Below, one piece after another: positions 31,538-36,622 of a stretch of DNA of 36,622 nucleotides. The stretch covers positions 1-36,622 of the forward strand of contig JAHELV010000041.1 of NCBI GenBank assembly GCA_024644015.1, read 5' to 3'. Source of the stretch: Nitriliruptorales bacterium (GTDB taxonomy: Bacteria > Actinomycetota > Nitriliruptoria > Euzebyales > JAHELV01). The stretch's first letter is position 1; every line of letters starts with the position of its first letter. The notes beneath the pieces are model-generated. The model saw only the letters and a list, made by a program, of their open reading frames with translations. It was not told the origin of the DNA and searched no databases. Both the position numbers and the translations under genes were made by a program.

Positions 31538-32335
31538 GTGCTGAAGGAACGTGTGGTCTTTGACGACCTGGAGATCGGCCAGTTGGCCGTCGACCTCGAC
31601 GACCAGGAGCCCGAGGACGTCATCGAGTGGGCGCTGAACACGTTCGGCGAGAACGTCGCCATCGTGACGGCCCTGCAGGCCGACGGCATGGCGATCCTGG
31701 ACATGGCCTACCAGATGTCTCCGGAGGTGCGGGTACTCACGGTCGACACCGGACGACTGCCGCCCGAGACGTTGGCATTCGTCGACGACGTGCGCCGGCG
31801 CTATCCGTTGGTGCGGTTCGACGTGCGCCGACCGGATCACGGTGAGGTCGACGCGATGGTACGGCGCAACGGTACGGAGCTGTTCCGCGAGAGCGTCGAA
31901 AACCGGCTGATGTGCTGCCAGATCCGCAAGGTCCGTCCGCTGACCCAGGCGCTTGAGGGGCTCGACGCGTGGTTCACCGGGTTGCGTCGCGACCAGTGGG
32001 CGTCCCGCGCCGCGATCACCAAGGTCCAGCTCGACCATGACCACGACGGCATCGTCAAGGTCAACCCGCTGGCGGACTGGTCGGCCGAGGAAGTCGACGA
32101 GTACCTGCGCGAGTTCGACGTCCCGGTGCACCCGCTGTACGCGCAAGGGTTCACGAGCATCGGCTGCCAGCCGTGCACCCGGCCCGTCCGCGACGGTGAG
32201 GACGACCGGGCCGGGCGCTGGTGGTGGGAGAGCGACGCGCCGAAGGAGTGCGGCATGCACTGCCCGATCGAGACCGGCGGGTTCGAGCACGAGGTCCACG
32301 CCATCCTTGGGGAGGCCAATGAAGACGGCTACTGA
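31538..32335 (+). CDS. cysH: Adenylylsulfate (APS) reductase, CysH family, 265 aa
   Basis: Reduces adenylylsulfate to sulfite for assimilation. The paired cysteines CC (126-127) and C210-x2-C213 (IGCQPC) are the [4Fe-4S] ligands that mark plant/bacterial APS reductases rather than PAPS reductases. Cys238 in KECGMH is the catalytic nucleophile. LTVDTGRLPPET and GLRRDQWASRA are the nucleotide- and sulfate-binding motifs. It directly supplies sulfite to the reductase encoded 12 nt upstream; GAGGAGG lies between. The stop overlaps the next start by 17 nt. Confidence 0.93.
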   Translation: MLKERVVFDDLEIGQLAVDLDDQEPEDVIEWALNTFGENVAIVTALQADGMAILDMAYQMSPEVRVLTVDTGRLPPETLAFVDDVRRRYPLVRFDVRRPDHGEVDAMVRRNGTELFRESVENRLMCCQIRKVRPLTQALEGLDAWFTGLRRDQWASRAAITKVQLDHDHDGIVKVNPLADWSAEEVDEYLREFDVPVHPLYAQGFTSIGCQPCTRPVRDGEDDRAGRWWWESDAPKECGMHCPIETGGFEHEVHAILGEANEDGY

Positions 32336-32807
32336 GGTCGACGACGCCGCGCTCGAGCTCGACGAGGACGAGCGTGAGCTGGTCAAGCTCGAGGTCGACG
32401 CGCTGTTGCCCGCGCTGGTCGGGGAGCGGCACGCGCGCTATGCGGCGCTCGGCGAGGCGGCCGACGAAGGGATCGTGCCCGGCGCGCTGGTGCCGCAACT
32501 GCAGTCCCTGCTCGAACTGGCGCTGCAGACCGCGCGCGCCCGCAAGCTGTACCGTGCCGAGGGTGAGAAGGTCCTCACCGGCCTGTTCAAACGAACGCCG
32601 GGCGGCCGCGAGCTGACGGCCCGGCTCGGTGAGATCAACAAGGCGTTGCGCGCCGTCACGGGTCACGAGCTGACCGGCGCACGGGTCGGCATGCGGACGT
32701 TGGGGCACTTCACGTTGACGCTGAGGACCGATACGGCGACCCTGACGCTGGCGCTGCGCCCCGACGGCATCAACGTCGACAGCGTCGCGGTCGGCCCCGG
32801 CAGCTGA
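32319..32807 (+). CDS. Unknown protein in the sulfate-assimilation operon, 162 aa
   Basis: No recognised family. The N-terminal ~110 residues look helical and charged (LDEDERELVKLEVDALLPAL, YRAEGEKVLTGLFKRTPGGR). The C-terminal ~50 are beta-rich (MRTLGHFTLTLRTDTATLTL, ALRPDGINVDSVAVG). There is no cysteine, signal peptide or membrane segment. ATG 32319 overlaps cysH by 17 nt with GGGGAGG just upstream, so it is co-translated and should act in sulfur assimilation, for example as an assembly or regulatory partner. This role is inference from position only. Confidence 0.7.
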   Translation: MKTATEVDDAALELDEDERELVKLEVDALLPALVGERHARYAALGEAADEGIVPGALVPQLQSLLELALQTARARKLYRAEGEKVLTGLFKRTPGGRELTARLGEINKALRAVTGHELTGARVGMRTLGHFTLTLRTDTATLTLALRPDGINVDSVAVGPGS

Positions 32808-32850
32808 GCTCGCCCTCCGACACGACGGCAGCCGCCGGGCTCGGCGAGCT
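32807..32850. terminator. Possible hairpin terminator after the sulfur operon
   Basis: AGCTCGCC (32807-32814) pairs with GGCGAGCT (32843-32850), and CGGC/GCCG pairing is possible inside. It begins at the stop codon and lies between convergent genes. No T-run. Confidence 0.4.
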
Positions 32851-32906
32851 TGTCACCACGTCGACCCGCCCCGGTCGGTTCTCCGTGCGGCGGCGCTGCT
32901 GTGCGC

Positions 32907-33365
32907 TCAGCGGTACGTTTCAGCCGGTCTGCTGGAGCGACTCGCCTCGAGACGCGCCTGATCGCGCAGCAGGCGGCGCTCGACCCGGTCGCGCCGGTAG
33001 GTCAGCCAGTCGATCAGGCTCCGGGCGGCGAGCGCAACCAGGCTGTAGACGAACATCGCGAAGATGATCGACACGTCGAGCGTCGCGCCGTCGCCGACGT
33101 CCGCCTGTGGGAAGATCCCGCGGAAGGGCTCCATCGTGTCGGCCAGGTGACGGTACACCCACTGGGTGAAGCCAGCGTCCGGGTTCGCGGCGAACAGCTG
33201 CAGCACGAACCCGAACGCAAGGATCACGAGGGAGACCACGACCCATGCGTACGCGACATAGGAGATCGCACGCGCGATTGCGAGCGTCGTCTTGCGACGA
33301 CGGAGCGACGACATCTCCTGTTTGATGTCGTTGGCGGAATCCCACGGCTCGGCGTCGCTGGTCAT
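32907..33365 (-). CDS. Small membrane protein, YggT-like, 152 aa
   Basis: Two hydrophobic helices (AYAWVVVSLVILAFGFVLQL and VSIIFAMFVYSLVALAARSL) enclose AANPDAGFTQWVYRHL followed by EPFRGIFP, the loop pattern of YggT/YGGT-family proteins (GANPxxxFxxxVYxxxxPxLxPFRxxFP). A basic, possibly coiled C-terminus follows (DRVERRLLRDQARLEA). YggT proteins are linked to osmotic tolerance and cell-division-associated membranes, without a known reaction. ATG 33365. Confidence 0.7.
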   Translation of the reverse strand: MTSDAEPWDSANDIKQEMSSLRRRKTTLAIARAISYVAYAWVVVSLVILAFGFVLQLFAANPDAGFTQWVYRHLADTMEPFRGIFPQADVGDGATLDVSIIFAMFVYSLVALAARSLIDWLTYRRDRVERRLLRDQARLEASRSSRPAETYR

Positions 33366-33465
33366 GGCCCATCCTCGGGTCGTTGTGCCATGCCATGCTA
33401 CGTGACGTCCCCGACCGTCGACATCACCCGCACGACCGGCCAATCGCGAGTCGGACCCGCGTCGC

Positions 33466-33822
33466 TCAGTCCCTGCCGAACAACGCCTCGCCGATCCACG
33501 ACACGACGGTGATCACCAGTGCGCCGAGGAACGTGGCACCGAAACCGGTCGATGTGAACCCGAGATTGAACACGCCCGAGATCCAGATCGTCAGCCACAG
33601 CATCAACGCGTTGATGACCAGCAGGAACAGCCCCAGCGTCAGCAGCACGATCGGCAGGCTCAGGATCGTGACGATCGGCCTCGCGAACAGGTTGACGACG
33701 CCGAGGATCGCAGCGATCACAAGCAGCGTCAGGAGGTCACCGGTGAAGCGGAGCCCGTCGACCAGCTGGACGGCCAACCACACCGCGAAGGCGTTGACGA
33801 CGATCTTCAACAGCAGCGGCAT
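33466..33822 (-). CDS. Phage holin family IV-like membrane protein, 118 aa
   Basis: Four hydrophobic helices: LLKIVVNAFAVWLAVQLV, LLTLLVIAAILGVVNLFARP, IVTILSLPIVLLTLGLFLLV and LGALVITVVSWIGEALF. The motif LGVVNLFARPI..LSLPI.LLTLGLFLLVINALMLWL is characteristic of the widespread chromosomal 4-TM holin-superfamily proteins. Despite the name these are usually not phage genes; function unknown. Confidence 0.8.
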   Translation of the reverse strand: MPLLLKIVVNAFAVWLAVQLVDGLRFTGDLLTLLVIAAILGVVNLFARPIVTILSLPIVLLTLGLFLLVINALMLWLTIWISGVFNLGFTSTGFGATFLGALVITVVSWIGEALFGRD

Positions 33823-33863
33823 GACGGCAGCATAGCCCACGAGGTCGGGTCCACGTGCCACGG

Positions 33864-33869
33864 TATGCT
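33864..33869 (+). promoter_or_regulatory. Candidate -10 element of the leuS leader
   Basis: TATGCT lies 7 nt before ATG 33877. Transcription would therefore start at or next to the A of this ATG, giving a leaderless leader-peptide mRNA. No good -35 hexamer is seen at 16-18 nt upstream. Confidence 0.5.
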
Positions 33870-33876
33870 TGGATGC

Positions 33877-33912
33877 ATGGCAGCAGCCCTGCTTCTTAGC
33901 CCGCCGCGCTGA
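33877..33912 (+). CDS. leuS leader peptide MAAALLLSPPR
   Basis: An 11-codon frame with three consecutive Leu codons (CTG CTT CTT; 33889-33897) ending at TGA 33910-33912. CTT is rare in such GC-rich DNA, which would sharpen sensitivity to leucyl-tRNA charging. No ribosome binding site is visible, consistent with leaderless translation from ATG 33877. Ribosome stalling at the Leu codons would cover the first strand of the downstream hairpin. Another overlapping ATG at 33873 gives MHGSSPAS and has no Leu run. Confidence 0.75.
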   Translation: MAAALLLSPPR

Positions 33913-33960
33913 CATCGGACGCAGCGCGGCGACCCTCCGTGCAGGAGGGTCTTTTCGTTT
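33904..33960 (+). promoter_or_regulatory. Transcription attenuator of leuS
   Basis: Segments: 1 = CCGCGCTG (33904-33911), 2 = CAGCGCGG (33922-33929), 3 = GACCCTCC (33931-33938), 4 = GGAGGGTC (33944-33951) followed by TTTTCGTTT. 1:2 and 3:4 each form 8-bp perfect hairpins; 3:4 with its T-run is an intrinsic terminator. An alternative 2:3 pairing (GCGCGG 33924-33929 with CCGTGC 33937-33942, one G-U) would disrupt the terminator. When leucyl-tRNA is scarce, a ribosome stalled on the Leu codons would block segment 1, allow 2:3 and let transcription continue into leuS. Confidence 0.75.
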
Positions 33961-33988
33961 CCTCACACGAACGACCCGAGGATGCATC

Positions 33989-36454
33989 GTGAGCGCCTAC
34001 GACCCCCACGAGATCGAACCCCGTTGGGAGAAGGCCTGGGAGGACGCGCGGCTCTTCGTCGCCGACGAGCGGTCCGACAAGCCGCCCTTCTACGCCCTGC
34101 ACATGTTCCCGTACCCGTCGGGCGACCTGCACATGGGCCACGTGGAGGCGTTCTCGCTCGCCGACGCGGTCGCCCGGTACCAGCGGCTCCAGGGCCGCGA
34201 GGTCATGAACCCGATCGGCTGGGACTCGTTCGGCCTGCCCGCCGAGAACGCTGCGATCAGCCGCGGCGCGGATCCCGAAGCGTGGACGTACGCCAACATC
34301 GAGACCCACGCCGCGACGATGCGTCGCATGGGCTTCGCGTGGGACTGGTCGCGCCGGCTGCACACTTCGGACCCCGAGTACTACAAGTGGACGCAGTGGC
34401 TGTTCATCCAGTTGTACGAGGCCGGCTGGGCCTACCGCGCGCAGGCCGACGTCAACTGGTGCCCCAACGACCAGACGGTGCTGGCCAACGAGCAGGTCAT
34501 CGACGGGCGGTGCGAACGGTGCGACACCGTCGTCACCAAGAAGTCGTTGACACAGTGGTTTCTGAAGATCACCGACTTCGCGGACCGGCTGCTGTCGGAC
34601 ATGGACCAGCTGACCGGCACGTGGCCGGAGCGCGTGCTGACGTTGCAGCGCAACTGGATCGGCCGGAGCGAGGGCGCCGAGGTCACCTTCACGGTCGGCG
34701 ACGAGGAGGTCGTCGTCTACACGACCCGACCTGACACGCTGTACGGCGCGACGTTCTTCGTCGTCGCGCCCGAGCACCCGTCGGCCCGCGAGTGGGCGGC
34801 GCGCGGTGGGGTCGCGGACGAGTTCGACGCCTTCCTGCGACGCGTGCAGGCGCGCACCGACGTCGACCGCCAGGCAGCCGACGCGAGCAAGGACGGGCTG
34901 TTCCTGGGCGTCCACGCCGTCAACCCCGTCAACGGCGAGCAACTGCCCGTCTACGCCGCCGACTATGTGCTGATGGGGTACGGGACCGGCGCCATCATGT
35001 GCGTCCCCGGCCACGACCAGCGTGACCTCGATTTCGCCAGGCAGTACGACCTGCCGGTGCGCATCGTCATTCGTCCCGAGGGCGACGACCTCCCCGACCC
35101 CCGGACGATGAGCGTTGCTGCGGCGGGGGACGGGCTCGTGGTCAATTCCGGCGCCTACGACGGACTTGGCTGGCGCGAAGCCAAGCAGCGGATCACCGAC
35201 GACCTCGCCGACCGGGGCCTCGGCCGGCACGCCGTCAACTACCGGCTGCGCGACTGGCTGATCTCGCGCCAGCGCTACTGGGGTGCCCCGATCCCGATCA
35301 TCCACTGCGCGGCGTGTGGCGAGGTGGCCGTGCCGGTCGACGATCTGCCGGTGCGCCTGCCAGACGCCAACGAGATCGACTTCTCGCACAGTGGCGAGGC
35401 GCCACTCGCCACCGCCGAGGCGTTCGTCCACGCCGCGTGCCCGTCGTGTGGCGGCGCTGCGCGTCGCGACACCGACACCATGGACACGTTCGTCGACTCG
35501 TCCTGGTACTACCTGCGCTACTGCTCGCCGCACCGCGACGATGTGGCATTCTCGGCCGACGCCGTCGCCCGGTGGATGCCGGTCGATCAGTACACGGGCG
35601 GCATAGAGCACGCGATCCTGCACCTGCTGTACTCGCGGTTCTTCACCAAGGCGCTGCATGACCTTGGACACGTCGACTTCGTCGAGCCGTTCACACGCCT
35701 CAAATCGCAGGGGCAGGTGATCATGGACGGGGCCGCGATGTCGAAGTCGAGGGGCAATCTGGTCGAGCCCCGGGGCATCATCGACGAGTACGGCGCGGAC
35801 ACCCTGCGAGCGACCATGTTGTTCGCGGGGCCCATCGAGGACGACGTCGACTGGGCCGACGTGTCGACGACCGGCATGTTCAAGTTCCTGTCGCGGCTGA
35901 CGCGGCTCACCGACGAGCACGTCGCATCGCCTGCCGGGCCCGCGGCCGAAGCGGCAGCAGACGAAGACCTGCGCCGCGCGACCCACCGCACCATCCGCGA
36001 CGTGACCGCCGACTTCGACGCGTTCAAGTACAACACCGCCCTGGCCAAGCTGATGGCGCTGACGAACGAGGTTTCGGCGGCGATCCGCGAGCGCGGCCAG
36101 GGTGGCGATGGTCCGCAGCACGCACTCGAGGTCATTGCGATCATGCTGTCACCGGTCGCCCCGCACGTCGCGGAAGAGATCTGGAACCGCCTGGGCCACC
36201 ATGGTTTCGTCGCGGAGCAACGCTGGCCGGAGTACGACGACAGCCTGCTCGTCGAGCACACACTCGAGGTGCCGGTACAGGTCGACGGCCGGGTGCGTGA
36301 CACGATCTCGATCACAGCCGGCGCGAGCCAGGACGACGTCGTGGCGCTCGCCCAGCAGTCCGACAATGTGCGACGACACCTTGCGGACCGCGAGACCGTC
36401 AAGTTGATCTGGGTGCCCGATCGTCTCCTCAACCTGGTGACGCGCCCGGCCTGA
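33989..36454 (+). CDS. leuS: Leucyl-tRNA synthetase, 821 aa
   Basis: Class I aminoacyl-tRNA synthetase charging tRNA-Leu in the cytosol. HIGH motif appears as PYPSGDLHMGH, KMSKS as AMSKSRGN. A CP1 editing domain lies between (TTRPDTLYGATFFVVAPEHP to YGTGAIMCVPGHDQRD). A zinc-like knuckle (NWCPNDQTVLANEQV then RCERCDTV) and a second one (CAACGE; CPSCGG) are present. The anticodon-binding and C-terminal domains are complete (VQVDGRVRDTISI). GTG 33989 begins SAYDPHEIEPRWEKAW as in the family, with GAGG 7 nt upstream; a longer frame would run back through the attenuator. Expression is probably controlled by the upstream leucine attenuator. Confidence 0.97.
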   Translation: MSAYDPHEIEPRWEKAWEDARLFVADERSDKPPFYALHMFPYPSGDLHMGHVEAFSLADAVARYQRLQGREVMNPIGWDSFGLPAENAAISRGADPEAWTYANIETHAATMRRMGFAWDWSRRLHTSDPEYYKWTQWLFIQLYEAGWAYRAQADVNWCPNDQTVLANEQVIDGRCERCDTVVTKKSLTQWFLKITDFADRLLSDMDQLTGTWPERVLTLQRNWIGRSEGAEVTFTVGDEEVVVYTTRPDTLYGATFFVVAPEHPSAREWAARGGVADEFDAFLRRVQARTDVDRQAADASKDGLFLGVHAVNPVNGEQLPVYAADYVLMGYGTGAIMCVPGHDQRDLDFARQYDLPVRIVIRPEGDDLPDPRTMSVAAAGDGLVVNSGAYDGLGWREAKQRITDDLADRGLGRHAVNYRLRDWLISRQRYWGAPIPIIHCAACGEVAVPVDDLPVRLPDANEIDFSHSGEAPLATAEAFVHAACPSCGGAARRDTDTMDTFVDSSWYYLRYCSPHRDDVAFSADAVARWMPVDQYTGGIEHAILHLLYSRFFTKALHDLGHVDFVEPFTRLKSQGQVIMDGAAMSKSRGNLVEPRGIIDEYGADTLRATMLFAGPIEDDVDWADVSTTGMFKFLSRLTRLTDEHVASPAGPAAEAAADEDLRRATHRTIRDVTADFDAFKYNTALAKLMALTNEVSAAIRERGQGGDGPQHALEVIAIMLSPVAPHVAEEIWNRLGHHGFVAEQRWPEYDDSLLVEHTLEVPVQVDGRVRDTISITAGASQDDVVALAQQSDNVRRHLADRETVKLIWVPDRLLNLVTRPA

Positions 36455-36500
36455 CGGCGGCTCCCTGGCGTCTTCGGCAACCCGCTCGGCCGCGGCGGCG

Positions 36501-36509
36501 TTGTCCACA
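36501..36509 (+). promoter_or_regulatory. Single DnaA-box-like nonamer TTGTCCACA
   Basis: Exact match to the preferred Streptomyces-type DnaA box. It stands alone between leuS and the next gene, so it may be chance, a titration site, or DnaA control of the downstream gene. It is not an origin. Confidence 0.3.
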
Positions 36510-36562
36510 GCCATCCGGCGGCGCGCTGGGCGTCACCGCGGCGGGCTGCCTACCGTGCGGTC

Positions 36563-36622
36563 ATGCAGCCGTCTTCACCGTCGCCGCTCGTCGAACGGGT
36601 GCGCCTGGCCGGCGCCGCTCTG
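36563..36622 (+). CDS. Start of an unidentified gene (partial)
   Basis: ATG 36563 opens a frame that runs off the right edge; 20 residues are visible (MQPSSPSPLVERVRLAGAAL). The end turns hydrophobic, compatible with an N-terminal membrane segment. In many actinobacteria comEA follows leuS, but this fragment is too short to support that. Confidence 0.35.
   Translation, partial: MQPSSPSPLVERVRLAGAAL

Noticed and set aside
33466-33822. Prophage remnant indicated by a phage-holin-like protein
   Set aside because: The 4-TM holin IV family is a common chromosomal membrane protein and no other phage genes are nearby.
33841-33988. T-box riboswitch upstream of leuS
   Set aside because: No T-box bulge sequence or specifier-loop architecture; the ~85-nt leader with a Leu-run peptide fits ribosome-mediated attenuation instead.
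33896-36121. Very long open frame (741 codons) on the minus strand across leuS
   Set aside because: leuS on the plus strand is unambiguous; the antisense frame is a by-product of GC-rich codon usage, with Arg/Val/His-rich nonsense composition.

Overview
This 36.6 kb window is from a GC-rich bacterial chromosome. GTG starts, GGAGG-type ribosome binding sites, many 4-20 nt gene overlaps, an Rrf2/NsrR-type regulator, a possible leaderless leader peptide and a Streptomyces-type DnaA box (TTGTCCACA) suggest a member of the Actinomycetota. The lineage cannot be fixed from the sequence alone. No tRNA, rRNA or CRISPR array was seen. The only mobile DNA is degenerate: a decayed IS1380-type transposase and a MITE-like element.

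Left part (1-9.7 kb). This is an accessory, rearranged stretch. It holds the end of an AraC-type regulator, a C-terminal scrap of a phospholipase D gene, a formylglycine-type sulfatase, the IS1380 relic and the intact phospholipase D/cardiolipin synthase gene, whose 3' end matches the scrap. Next comes a tight sulfur operon: sulfide:quinone oxidoreductase-like flavoprotein, a one-cysteine DsrC/TusE protein and DsrE2. After it are a PRC-barrel-like gene and a small unknown gene that share a ~140 bp inverted duplication, then a broken metallophosphoesterase.

Middle (9.7-19.1 kb). Here are membrane and lipoproteins of unknown role, a CPBP protease-like protein and an unknown gene whose stop codon lies inside a 169 bp MITE-like element. 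An NsrR-like regulator is coupled to a copper nitrite reductase (NirK, AniA-like) that carries an extra C-terminal cupredoxin domain. An SH3 lipoprotein and three metabolic enzymes follow (beta-hydroxyacid dehydrogenase, class II aldolase, quinone oxidoreductase).

Aromatic catabolic island (19.1-28.2 kb). Two divergent operons start near 23.5 kb. Rightward are a two-domain monooxygenase/Old Yellow Enzyme protein of the 2-aminobenzoyl-CoA monooxygenase/reductase type, a luciferase-like flavoprotein and an aryl-CoA ligase. Leftward are acyl-CoA dehydrogenase, SDR, enoyl-CoA hydratase, RidA and a hydrolase fused to a degenerate dehydroquinase-like domain. Together they fit CoA-dependent aerobic degradation of anthranilate or a related aromatic acid, with RidA as a candidate for enamine/imine handling.

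Right part (28.2-36.6 kb). A membrane acyltransferase-like gene precedes a sulfate-assimilation operon: siroheme sulfite/nitrite reductase with an in-frame C-terminal MoaD/CysO-like ubiquitin-fold domain ending in Gly-Gly, a 4Fe-4S APS reductase (CysH) and an unknown 162-residue protein. Two small membrane proteins follow, then leuS preceded by a compact leucine attenuator (leader peptide MAAALLLSPPR plus mutually exclusive hairpins), and the start of another gene at the edge.

The strongest candidates for something new are the sulfite reductase-ubiquitin-fold fusion, the apparently leaderless leuS attenuator, the dehydroquinase-like/hydrolase fusion in the aromatic island and the NirK-cupredoxin fusion.
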